Shown here piece by piece: positions 1 to 11,639 of a DNA stretch of 64,000 bases (positions within the stretch are counted from its first letter, which is position 1; the number at the start of each line of letters is the position of its first letter). Both the position numbers and the translations under genes were made by a program. Source of the stretch: Halisarca cf. caerulea. Its lineage: Eukaryota > Porifera > Demospongiae > Chondrillida > Halisarcidae. Under the pieces are notes generated by a model. It was not told the DNA's origin. It ran no database searches and saw only the letters and a list, made by a program, of their open reading frames with translations. The DNA lies in the NCBI GenBank assembly GCA_963170055.1, contig CAUJGJ010000087.1, positions 801,001-865,000 of the forward strand. Direction: 5' to 3'.

Positions 1-238
1 TTCAGTATTTTACGTGTAATGAAACAAATTTTGTACACCCATGTGCATGTACATACTATGAACATGCACTTTTGTATAGAATTTTATACTGCAGGTATCA
101 TGTTTCATAAAACATTGTTCTTCTTGCATGTTGTTGTGAATTCATGTTGCAGAATGATTGCATGGGATTGCTTCCATAATGTGTATGTGTGTAGTTCTCC
201 TGATCCAGAGCTATAGAGATTGGTCTACTACAGTATAC

Positions 239-239
<1 letters not shown>

Positions 240-281
<42 letters not shown>
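240..281. repeat. (TA)n microsatellite
   Basis: About 21 uninterrupted TA units inside arm 1 of the inverted duplication. The short tyrosine/isoleucine-rich ORFs across it are artefacts. Confidence 0.97.
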
Positions 282-283
<2 letters not shown>

Positions 284-436
284 ACTTGTGCTTTCCCCCA
301 GACGCTTTGCAACGTATCCCATATGCGGGGTGTATAATCCTTACATGGGATAAAGAGGCTAGCATTGAATAGTGCTTGCATGTTTGACATGCAGGCATGA
401 TGCATGCACACCCACTGAATCTGCACATGCACACTC

Positions 437-513
437 ATCTATAGCTATAGCATAGACACTTTATACTATGTAACAGTATAGAGTGTCTATGGCTATAGCT
501 TGCAATTGTCAAT
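437..513. repeat. Short hairpin repeat
   Basis: An imperfect inverted repeat: TCTATAGCTATAGCATAGACAC on the left pairs with a right arm ending GGCTATAGCT, around a short loop containing TACTATGTAACAGTA. It sits inside the 2 kb duplicated block, and a shorter related form is visible near 21780-21840. Confidence 0.6.
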
Positions 514-1533
514 AATATAGCTTTATAGGTCTCAATCTCAGGGTTCTGCCCAGGTAATCTTCTAAGGTGGTATAATCAAGTCAATTCACAGCTAACATAT
601 GCATGTTTGAAGACCTACTTCTAAGTGTACCTTTCAACTAAATACATCATGATCATGCAATATTATGAGGCTTTTTCAAGGTACTCAGGATAAACATGTG
701 GCTAATGAAGTGTTTCAATCATGAAAAACAGATTTGGAGAAAGGATTTTATCACTGTGATTTCAAATCCTCTGGTATTGAATTGGCCATGAATTTTGCTG
801 GTTGGACCCGGTCGACGTACTGCCTGCAACGAGTGTAGGCAAAACCCTGCAATTATTATTATCATAATTATAATATGTCTTTGATCATCAATCATGCATA
901 CATGCAAGGATCCTTATAACCAAGAGCACCACCAAGAAATCTTCTACCCTCAGTTGCACCATGGTACCCTGGAATGTACTGGCTGCTTCTGTATACATGC
1001 AAGCCTTCTTTGACAATCAACCACGTACGTCTTCATGTACAGAATTAACCATGGTCTGGCCACAAGTTGGTGAGATGATCCCATGCATGCATACAATCCC
1101 TTAAAAGTGAAGAGGCAGATCATCGAGGTATTGTCCGCATACTATACCTTTTGAACTTGCATGAGTCTCTCTAAGCCGGGCCATATGAGAGGGGCTATCC
1201 CAACAGTGTACAGTACATGGCCATTATACAAGCATATCGATCTCATTGTATGGTACCTTGTTAAAAATTATAGTTTCACCTCCATGTATATATTGGGGTA
1301 TCTGATCTGTATGTGTTGATGTGTATCACTGCAGGCTAGAGCTAGGACACAGCTTGCAAATGTGTTATATATAGCTGTTTGCCTGTTAAGGCTGTTAAAA
1401 GTATTGGTGGCGTCAACTATACAACTGCTTCATTAAGGGAGTTCAAAATGTCATTCATACATAAATGGCTGCCTCACAACCTGCATGATTTGTGCCCAGT
1501 GCAGGCTGCAATGGTCCAGCAGAATTTCTAATA

Positions 1534-1749
1534 CCGTATACTGGGAAAGTTTCGCGGAGTAAAACTTTCGCGCATCCCTAGATTTCGCGAAAAAAACTTT
1601 CATGAATTGCTGTATGCAGTATAGAACAGAGCTAGCATGCTATATAGAACAGAGCTAGCATTCGCAAATTAAATTAAAAGTTTCACAAAAGCTGTTGACT
1701 TTGCGAAATTTGCCAAACTTCATCCCATCGAAACTTTCCCGGTATATGG
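1534..1749. mobile_element. TA/CCGTAT foldback element, copy 1
   Basis: The terminal inverted repeats begin CCGTATACTGGGAAAGTTT and end with the complement of CCATATACCGGGAAAGTTT. The dinucleotide TA flanks both ends (1532-1533 and 1750-1751). The other arm of the 2 kb duplication (near 20715-20735) has the uninterrupted site CTAATATCTTTC, so this copy inserted after the duplication arose, with a TA target duplication as in Tc1/mariner-type transposons. It has no coding capacity, so it would need a transposase supplied elsewhere. Confidence 0.85.
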
Positions 1750-1998
1750 TATCTCCTTTCAGTACTGACATAGTTAACTGCTCGGGCAATGATTCTCGTC
1801 AATGTTTCACCGATGCCAATAGGTCTTACCCCCAGACATTCGTTCAGCCCATGCAATTAATTGACATGTGACTAAAGCACTAAGCCACGTTGGGATTCAC
1901 AAATATTGTACACATTCGATCGTTTGGTAACTGAAGCAACAGCATATATATATATACTAATATGTATTAATATTTGGGGTTATAACACTTGCATTGCA

Positions 1999-3601
1999 TA
2001 TATAGCTGCATGCTTGCACTAGCTTTTGAAGCATGCGTGCATGTATAATGTACCATATGCAGTGCATGCGCATGTTCACTTCAGTGTGTATGTATATGTG
2101 CACGTGTGTATATATAAACATATTATGCCTACATGTGTTTGTGGGTGTGTTTATGCATATATGCATGCTTATATTATATTCAAGCGGTTGTGTTGACCAT
2201 AATATTAATTACAATGTATTGAAGCACATTGACATTACTGTAAATCACATTATATATACTTGTTTGCTTCCATTGCTACTGTTCAAGCACCTCAAAATCC
2301 ATGCAGTCAAGGTTTCTACTGAGGCAGAGGAGCCTCTCAAGCCTTCTACAACCTTCTCCAGATCCAGCCTATAACTATATTTCTTCTCTATCCAGAAAGG
2401 ATATACATGGGGATATTATAGTGACCAGATCTGAGACTTCCATACTTGAGTGATAGTATCTGTAGACATATATACAGTAAGAGTTCTGTATTTGGGCCAC
2501 ACACAGCTCTGCATGAGTATGTGCAATGCCAACAATAATGGTGAACCTCTGCATGCATGTGCATGTACAGTAACTTCCTCATCATCAACACATGGTGCAC
2601 CTACAGATCAGTTTAATTTGTACAGACATGCATGGCTGATTCGAAGCATACTATAGTAGTTATATCGACCTGCATGGTTACTTGATTGACTACAAAATAA
2701 TATTATTATTATTATGCATCCAATTATCAATAATTATCAATCCCGCCACACTCTGTACTAGTTTTTAGGCATCTTATGGTCAAAAGGTCAGCATGCATGT
2801 CTTTTCTATCGTATACTGCTACAAGATCAAGACAAAACACAATCAGCAGATGTATCCCTTGTGCTATATAGACTCTTGCAGTGTTTATTGTAGACAGATC
2901 AATGCATGCAGCCTTTCTGTTGATGCTGAATTACACTAGGATAGCTCTAGACAATCTGCTGAGAGTTACTATATAATTGAATGGTCTTCAAGCATGCAAG
3001 TCTTCCCATGGTTGCTGCCAAAAAGGCAAAGAATGCTTGGTGCAGTGTGCAGGCTACTGTTTCTTATACATTTGTTCATTATCACTCCATGCACATTTCA
3101 CTCCTCGACGAGTCAGTGATGATGTGGTATACACAATCTATTAAATTTGCCTCCGATAAGAGATCTCTGCAAGATTAATTGATTATATATCCACTGACAG
3201 AACACTTGCATGGTATCAACCATTACTGCAGATATACAGTACATACCTAAAACTCAGAAGTGCATGCTATAATAACTTATATTCTGTCGAGTGATTGAAA
3301 GCTGCATGTGTGTAAATTTGATGCATATACGATATTCAGAGTGATCCAAGATCGAAGTACATTGTGCACGACCATGCAAGGGCTCAAGAAACCTACTATC
3401 CCTGTTCGTGCGTGCGTGCAGGAGTGTGCATGAGTGTACGTGACAATTGCATGGTGGTATTACTTTAATTTGTATGTTCCCCATATTGATTGAATCAATA
3501 GCTACCTTAAATTTAACTGACTAAACCACATGTAAAAGTCGTAGAAATTCATCAACATGCTAGATCGATTTGGATATATTATCTTTATTTGGCCATGGAC
3601 A
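1999..3601. other. Intergenic, no gene seen
   Basis: AT-rich DNA with many ATGCAT/GCATGC words and no exon with supported splice sites. Short ORFs here have no recognisable content. Confidence 0.6.
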
Positions 3602-3836
3602 GATAATGCATGTCACAATTTTTCATCGACAATCATTCAATTGTACAATGTTTCGCCCACTTGGGCTTCTTCAGGTACACAACTACTCTATATAAAACTA
3701 ATAATTATTTAACTGAATGAAAAATGTTCATTAGTTAAATTAGTTTTAATTTAGTTGTGTGTACCTGAAGAAGCCCAAGTGGGTGAAATATTGTACAATT
3801 GAATGATTGTTGATGAAAATTGTGACATGTATTATC
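3602..3836. mobile_element. Foldback element (235 bp)
   Basis: A nearly complete palindrome: the left arm (3602-3690) starts GATAATGCATGTCACAATTT and the right arm (3750-3836) is its complement with few mismatches, around an AT-rich centre. A related half-element, carrying the AATTGTACAATGTTTTGCCC block, is at about 27225-27290. No coding capacity, and no clear target duplication was found. Confidence 0.8.
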
Positions 3837-4643
3837 CACATATGCTAAAGTCCATTGAGAAATGCAGTGCATGCAAGTGGTTTTTGGATTGTGGCTGCAT
3901 GCATGCATCACCTGTACACCACTTTAATCCCAAAAATTCTTGTGGCAGAATTACGAGTTTTGACATACTGCATGGCTTTGAAATTCGAATTCTATTGTAC
4001 TGATAGTATAGTACTCTGTTGTGTATACGTAGTGATGTAGTCATGCATGTATCATGTACACAATCATTAACTATAGACAGGCACAATGCTAATGCTAATC
4101 TTTGGACTGTGTGGCAGTTGCCAGCTAGGTTGATTGATGAGCAAAGTAATGATGGCATTGACAGTGTGTTCTAGTGTTTGTGTAGCCAGCAACGGCAAAG
4201 TTGATAGCTGAGTATCCTGCGCAAGTATTGCATTGCACACAATGGCTATAGGTAACGTTTTGCATTGTAGTAATAAAAATATATTATTATGAATCCATGA
4301 ATACACCATGAATACATTGATTGGTCTTATTTAAACGGGACACCCACTTAGCCCAATGGCTACTTTTCAGGTACGTGGGCCAGTAATTGGTTACAAACAA
4401 ACTAACTAACATACGACATAATTGTTATTGTTACTGTCAAATGCTAAAACATGCAATGTTAATCTTGTTTGGTGGCTGTTGTGGGCCTTCCTCTCTCTTC
4501 TTGTCTAGCTTGGTGGTGGCACCATGCACTCACATAAAATTATAATGACACAATAATCTTACTCACATGAAATGAAAGTTTAAAAAAATAAAAGATGTGG
4601 TCAATGTATAAGTAGTGTTCATTTTTTTGCCTCATTGATTAAT
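3837..4643. other. Intergenic, no gene seen
   Basis: No recognisable coding exon or repeat, apart from short low-complexity AT stretches. It lies downstream of the 3' end of the minus-strand gene that ends at 4810. Confidence 0.5.
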
Positions 4644-4649
4644 TTTATT
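4644..4649 (-). terminator. Candidate polyadenylation signal
   Basis: TTTATT on the plus strand reads AATAAA on the minus strand, about 160 bp past the stop codon at 4810. Its position is reasonable, but the motif is common in AT-rich DNA. Confidence 0.35.
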
Positions 4650-4809
4650 TGCTACCTTTAGATCCCTCTGAGAAAGACAGCTGACAGCGCTACATAAAGA
4701 GTAACAGGAAAGACAAAATAAATAAGAGCAGTACTGCCATGGTAAATGCAATACAGGATACGTATATCATGAATTGATATGTACAATTGATGATACAACA
4801 AACATACCA

Positions 4810-6183
4810 CTAGAACTTTGAGGGGACCACATAAATCCTCACCACATTCTCATGATTTGGCTGAGTCCATGGCTCTTCAAACACCTTGAACTTCTTTGGC
4901 ATGACCTGATCGTCAAGACCTATTACATTGAAGAATAGGTTTATGTGATAGTGTAAGAAACAGTTCTCGTACATACAGTACAGATGTACATGGGTAGATG
5001 GAGGGAAGGAGAGCAATTACAGAAAAAGAATTGACTTTGGTCCTGCTTTGAAAATCTAAGTCTAAAATTTGACTTTTAGTCCTTTGCAAGGTGATATCTA
5101 AGGTTGCAGGTTGGGAAAACTAACCACAGCATACAACAGTGAGGGACTGGCCTAAATGGAGTGGTGATGGAGAAAGACAGACTGTATGTTCTAACATGTG
5201 TGTGTGTGTTTGCACCCTTTTAGAACATATGTATGTACATGTACGTATATACACATCATGATTATATTCAAAACCTAATTGACTAGATTTTACTATTTAC
5301 ACAGTTCTGGCAAGGTTATGAAAAATATATTAGCATAAGGTTTCAGATGAAACTCTGAAAAATACACACAAAATTTGGACTTTTGGAGTTCTCTCAATCA
5401 TCATGCCTTTTAGCTGCAAGCATTAACACGGAATGCACAATACCATTTATGTACATGTACACATTTCAGCTTATGTGCAGTAAGAGAACAACAAGCCAAA
5501 ACATTTCATCTTCACAATATGAGACTACCACAAATTTCCATAGTTCTGAATAGTATCATGGAAAAATATTAAAGGGGTGGGTGGGGGGTGGAGGTTACAC
5601 AGTTTAGGAAGAGGCTAAAATAGAAACCAAGTTAGCCCACATAAGGCTGCATGGAGCCCAAAACAGTAACGGGAGTGTGGGGTATGCGCTACATACCTCA
5701 GTGCATACCTACATATATATACATACGTACGTACATCAGGTTTTAACAAGTAAAAACACCAACCTCTTAAACAGAGAAAAGATATGAAATCCTTTGTGTG
5801 TGGCTTCTGACAGGGAATATTGTCTGAAGACCCAGTGGAGGACTGAGGGGATACTGATTGAGAGACTATCCTTGTTGGAGTTGATGTCGATGAACTAGTG
5901 ATCATAAGCACACAATGCATACACACAAAGAGAAAAGAACTAAAGTGAAACAAGATGACAATGAATGAAAAAAAATTGTTTGCATGTGCATACATACGTA
6001 CGTACATATATGTACATACATGACAACTAGATTACGAAGCCTCACATGTGTTGTGTTAAATTGTTTCAGTACATTTGTAGGCAGACAGTATGCATGTATA
6101 GTCAATTCCTTCGTGTAATGATCGTGATGTACGTAAGTGGAAATAAATTAATACAGTAGCAAACATTATGCATGGTACATCTT

Positions 6184-6247
<64 letters not shown>

Positions 6248-9200
6248 AGACTTTCTTCATAATGAACAAAATAACATATGAGCAAGAACATACATGTACA
6301 TATGTATGTATGTCGGAAGTGCAGTTGCACTACACATATGTACGTATGTACATGAGTCATGTACAACACTTGCTATGACAAAAAATATACATTTTTAATA
6401 ACATTGGTTAACATATACGTACGTACATACATATGTATGTATGTACGTAAATATGTATGTATACAGACGAAACCAATTTTCTGAATACGTAAGTGTATAC
6501 TCACACGTACGAATATACACTAACCGGCTTTCCACATTATGGGCAAACTTCCTTTGTACCAAGCAAGGAGAACTATGCAAGCAAAAACATACAGTATCAT
6601 TCTCTGCAAATACAAATGTAGAGAAAGGCCACATACGTATGTAGCATATGTAGGTACGTACATACGTATGTGCGTATGTACATACACACATTGCTATTCT
6701 ATCCAATAGTCAGAAAAATTCAGTAATACAGAAAAATACACCGATACAACTATCACAAAGGAGGTTAAATAGATGTACATACAAAATATATACATATGTA
6801 TGCACAGTACGTACGTATGAAAGCATGTACGTACGTATGTACGTACATATGCATGTACAACAAAGACAATTTCCCTGCTTCAATTATGAAAGTATCCCAA
6901 ATGAAAATAACTGTACATACTGTACCTTGTTGTAGAAGTACCACTTCCTGCACAATTACTCATCTGTTTCTTCTTCTTAATTGGCTCAAAATCACTGTCA
7001 CTGTCACTCCTGCTATCCTCATTGGATACACTGTCAGGAAGAGGAAAAGTCATCACATCTTCCTCTTCCACAGTAGACTCATTGGAGAGCATGGATGTCA
7101 GCTCATGCTTCAAAAGATGCACATCAGAATATGCATGTTTTCTCCGCCTCTTTGTATCAAGTTCAATGACAGGTTCTGTACCATCAGTTGATATAGAATC
7201 TTCCAAGCTGTCACACTCTTCCTTTCCTATCACTGAGAGACAAAGTCTAACATGAATCTCTTTCTTGACATTCTTTTTAACATTAATTCTCTTGGAATAT
7301 TCCTTATTCGTCTTTCTCAGATTACCATCTTGTGTTGCTGGCCTACCAATACCCTTCCCTGTCTTCCCCTTGTTTTGCAACAAACTTGTCTCGATGTCAT
7401 TCTTCTCAGAGCTTGGACAGCACACAGCTGGCTATAGTGACAAAGCAGAGAGAAAGGACAATGGGATGATTATTCATTATACTTCTGGAATTGGATAACT
7501 ATAGTTGAATCCTGAAATCCCACGAGGATTTGTTCTTTATAATAGAAGAATCTTCTATTCTACTGAAGAAAGTTCTTAAAAAAAGGAGTGCAAGTTAATG
7601 CATGTACTACAGAGTGTTTAATTATTTATAGAAGAATTATGCCATAATTTGCAATGATGAACATATTGAAGCTCAAATTTTAGTTTCTTGTACATACGTA
7701 TGTATTTCTTGACTACCCTGTGCACTTCCATGTCTTTAAGAACAAAAAGCCCACTTCAAACCTCATTCAAAAGTTGCTGGCAGCAGTGATGAGTTCTTAA
7801 TAACAGGAGCTTGTACGGATGTTGTAACAGAGGAAAATGTATGTACACAATCTTGGACTTGTTCTTTTTAAGGAGTCCAACAGGGTACTCTATAAGTAGA
7901 GTACACTGCATTATTTTTAGACTCTATATACATACATAAGTATGTATGTATGTACATACGTATTTACGTATGTATTCCAGCTAAACAACAACAGCAAAAG
8001 TAAGGTACTTCTACGTACATAAGTCCTGGTTGACATACATAAGTATTGAATGGGCCCAATGACTGACACCTGCAGGCACTTCCCCGCATCAGTAAACAGT
8101 ATACATATGTAATTATTTACGTACGTACATACCTGCTCTTTCCTAAAGCTTGAATGTCCACTCTTTCTCTTCCTCCCCTTCCTCTTCCTGGCTGCTAGTG
8201 TTTGCAATACCTCATAGTCCACTAGGTCAAAGGCCAAGCCAGACTAAAGAAAAGGAATATCAGTGTAGGCTGGTAAAATCATTGGTGGCATTGGTTTGAA
8301 TCATACACCCTGACACAAGGTAGGAATGGTTGTTGCACAAGGGGGTAGATGGACATAGGGCTACATATATAGAAATATGTACAAGTGTGTTTGGGCCACG
8401 TGGTTACAGGGTTTAATAGAGTTTAGGTGAGCAGCATGCAGCAGTGTGCAAATTCCTCCGTACATCTCACTGAGTATAACCTAAGTACATAGCCTTGCAA
8501 TACGTACCGGGTACATACATATACATACCTATGAGATGAAGGACTATGCAAGAAATATTCATATACGTATATACATATAACATATTTTATAGCTAAGACT
8601 AATTCTCCGTTATTGGTTCCTCATGCATACTATACTAGCTACTACTGTATACTAGCTAGATTTCCTTTGAATCTATAATACTAAGTTGTGTCCAAGTTTA
8701 TCTGCTTCACCCAATACCTGTCTTATCTGACACATTTCATGAGAAAACTTATGGCCAAATGAAAGACATACCACAATACTTGGCGTAGTATTTCTACTTA
8801 TAATGGTGCAATTTAACACCGAATAATAAGCCTAACCAGACCATTCTTCCACAAGTGACAACAGTCTGTCCTTCAAGGGGAAATACATCATGTACTTCAA
8901 GAATACACATGGACTGGATCCTCAACCCAAAATATAGCTGTTGATGCATGCCTGATTATTGTAATAGATGACAATATTACTGGTCTTCTCCCAAGCAATG
9001 GAAGGTTACTCACAGAGATGGCGACATTTGCTCTCTCTTCTATCAGTCGGTCCGAAGATATACAAGGCGGACTAGTCTTTAGGGATTCCCTCATGGCACA
9101 GAGAATTGCAGCTTCTTCGTCAGGATGAATTCCAATCAGTGTATCCTGGAGGGCACAAACATGTTAAAATTAGAATAGACCAGAGGAAGTCCACGCAAGG

Positions 9201-9407
9201 TCCGTTCGGCCATAGTAGTACAGAATATCAATGGTTTATGATCAACTAGTAAGACTAGTACTTTTCACACTTCCAACTCTGGCCATTGGTCACCAGTGTA
9301 CAATAAGTATCTACAATTCCTTTTTACGCTATTACAAACATGGTTGAGGGAAACTCAACACGAGCCAAACTTACATTTCGACGACCGATTCTCCTCAGAC
9401 GCGCCAT
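4810..9407 (-). CDS. JARID2 N-terminus-like nuclear protein, 340 aa, six exons
   Basis: The exons, in transcript order, are 9407-9375, 9145-9014, 8243-8133, 7431-6926, 5894-5764 and 4919-4810. All introns are GT-AG and the phases close to 1023 nt. Residues 18-33 (HPDEEAAILCAMRESL) look like a ubiquitin-interacting motif: an acidic run, then Ala-x3-Ser. A basic stretch near 71-85 (RKRKGRKRK) looks like a nuclear signal. Residues 93-260 are low complexity, with lysine-rich and Ser/Asp-rich tracts. Residues 296-305 read DFISFLCLRG, which recalls a motif I know from the N-terminal region of JARID2 proteins, after their UIM. The protein then ends 35 residues later, without ARID or JmjC domains. 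By analogy it may bind ubiquitinated chromatin next to Polycomb complexes; that is inference. The start at 9407 is chosen because an ATG opens an 11-codon exon followed by GTAAGT. It lies upstream of, and on the same strand as, nothing closer than the U2AF1 3' end at 11640. Confidence 0.72.
6185..6243. repeat. (CA)n microsatellite
   Basis: About 28 CA units, lying in the intron between the fourth and fifth exons of the JARID2-like gene. Confidence 0.97.
6410..6860. repeat. TACGTA/TATG tetranucleotide-rich tract
   Basis: Many partly palindromic tracts built from TACG, TATG and CATA (for example at 6418-6445, 6652-6685 and 6806-6850), all intronic. Similar tracts recur at 5715-5735, 5990-6015, 7930-7965 and 29456-29515. 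Confidence 0.7.
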
Positions 9408-11639
9408 TATTCGTCGAATTATATATTGCGCAATACGTGTGTCTGCAGTGGAACCTGCAGCTGTGTAATAATGCGGACACTTTGGGACCACTGAAAAGTG
9501 TCCTGATCATAGAGGTGTCCTGCTGATTTTTCAGAGTTGCCACAATATGTCATCAACACAGAGTACAGGTATTAAAGGAAAACATGCATTTCACCAGGGA
9601 CAAATCATACGAGGATATTGAAGTCATTATATAACTGACTGAACCTCTTGAAAGGTAGGAACGAACACTTACATGCCTCTTTGCAACTGGTATAAGTTTG
9701 CAGTGTCCACAATACACAGGTAATGATGCATGGGAATAACCAATTGGGACCAGAAGTGTCTGTCCTGATTTCAGAAAACAGAGGTGTCCTTATTTTGCAG
9801 GTATCTAATGTACACAAGTCAATGGAGGGGAATTTGGGACCATACCCTAATGTCCTGTTTGTACAGGTGTCCTGATTTTCAAGCGTACTGAATAACAGGT
9901 TCCACTGTAAATTCGAGGATAGATAATTTTCCCAACTTCCTTGAAAATTTCTGTTGTAAGAATGTACCCTAAATAAACAGCCACATTTGCATGTATGACC
10001 ATAGTTTTTTGTATGTTATTACTTCTCTTTGCAATTGGTTGAGTATTATGAATGCATCCTTGTGCCATAAGTTGTGATGAAACTGCTATATAATGCATAA
10101 TATAATATGCGTGCTACACTAACTTCCATGCACAATAGTGTGCATACCAGGCAGACTAGGACCGGAGAACATGTTATTCTTTTTGCCCTCTTCAATATAG
10201 TAAATGATGATTTCCTGCATGCATGTAGTCGCAATGTTGAGATGCCAGTAGGCATGGGCCAATTATTCACCAAGTACCACCTTTATTTTATTCAATTATT
10301 CGTCCAAACTCGACCTATTATTCTCAAATGCACACCCCATTATTCAGCTCCAATGCTTAGATGCTGTTCTGTGTACTGTAACTTTGTTTCAGAAGTTTCC
10401 CATTCGTAAAGACTCATTTTTATAACAACTTAGACAGAAGACTCCACAGAATTTATACTCACTATAGCATGAATGATGTGGTCTTACGCATTCTTAAGGA
10501 GATACTTCCTACTGTGAAATGAGACAGCCATTTAAAGGGGTAAGGAACACATTCCATTTTGAGATGATTGGCCATTCTGTGTTACAAATTTTAGAATGTT
10601 CCCTATTATTTGCAAATTATTCCTGATTCACAGAGGTGCCTATTCTTCATGAAAGTATGTGTGCATATAGTTGGCTCATGCCTAGATGCCAGTCAACAAC
10701 ACTATACTGTATAATAATATGCACTATCGAAGTATGGGCTCATAGTCTCACTAATGTACTTTTTTGTAACTGTATTATTATAACTGTTAAAGTCACTAGC
10801 ATTACCACCACAGATGCCTGGTTATTTTTTGGGGGAGGGGGGACCCTTGGGATGCCCCCCAAGTGGAAAGGTTCCCCTGCAAAATAAAATTATGCAGCCT
10901 TCATGTTTGGGAATAATCACTGTCATGAATTAATCATGAATCCATTAATATTATATATAGAGTATAATTTGCCAAAAATGCTTATAATATCATCATTAAA
11001 AGCTTGCATCAATCAATCTTGAGTCCATTGGTATGTTAATTTTGCAATCACATTGAATGCATGCGTCAAAATTTATGTATCAAATTGTAAGAGTTCTACA
11101 TGTAAATTGAACATGGTCCAGCTTTGCTCCAAGTATAGCATGGCATAAACATTATTGCAAGGATTTAGTTGTGTACTTATGTATGTTTGCATATGTGCAA
11201 TGTTTCTTTTAGAAGGAGTGGGGTACAGGGGGTATGTCCCCACCCGCAACCCCCTTAAAATTTTTCCTATAACACACACACAGCAACAGACTGATATCTG
11301 TGTACTGTATTCAGAAACTGATTGAGTGCATGGCCTAAAGCTGCCGTTATCACCTTATTGAGGTGGTGTCATACCAGTACTTACTGGCTATAGCAACACT
11401 ATATGTATCTCTAGATATACTACAAAATCAGTAACTGCATGTAACAGTATTGGCAGAAATCAGCAAAACTGTCTTAATGTTATCAGGCACACATTAGTAT
11501 TGCATGCTATCCAAATAACAATAACTTTCACATAAGTAATATTTTAGCACAGTAGTAGTAAAGTACTGTATGCCCTTCAATAACACTATCACAGGTATAG
11601 GCAAGTTAGACAGCTGGTAAGCTAGGAAGAGATGTCCTA
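9408..11639. other. Intergenic with degenerate GTGTCC-type repeats
   Basis: Between the start of the JARID2-like gene and the stop codon of U2AF1. The stretch 9475-9900 carries several scattered GTGTCCTGAT / AGGTGTCC words that look like remnants of one repeat. No exon could be supported. Confidence 0.45.

Larger units (their letters stand above)
1..1998 (-). repeat. Arm 1 of a ~2 kb inverted duplication
   Basis: Reading from base 1 to about 1998, the sequence matches the reverse complement of about 20484-22276 almost throughout, with small indels and substitutions. The shared segments include the blocks around 600-900, 940-1240 and 1790-1995. No long ORF lies in it, so it is probably a non-autonomous interspersed repeat or a segmental duplicate. 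The inner boundary (about 1998) is visible. The outer boundary lies before the window, because the match runs to base 1. This arm contains an extra 216-bp foldback element at 1534-1749 that the other arm lacks, and a (TA)n tract at 240-281 where the other arm has unrelated short sequence. Confidence 0.85.
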
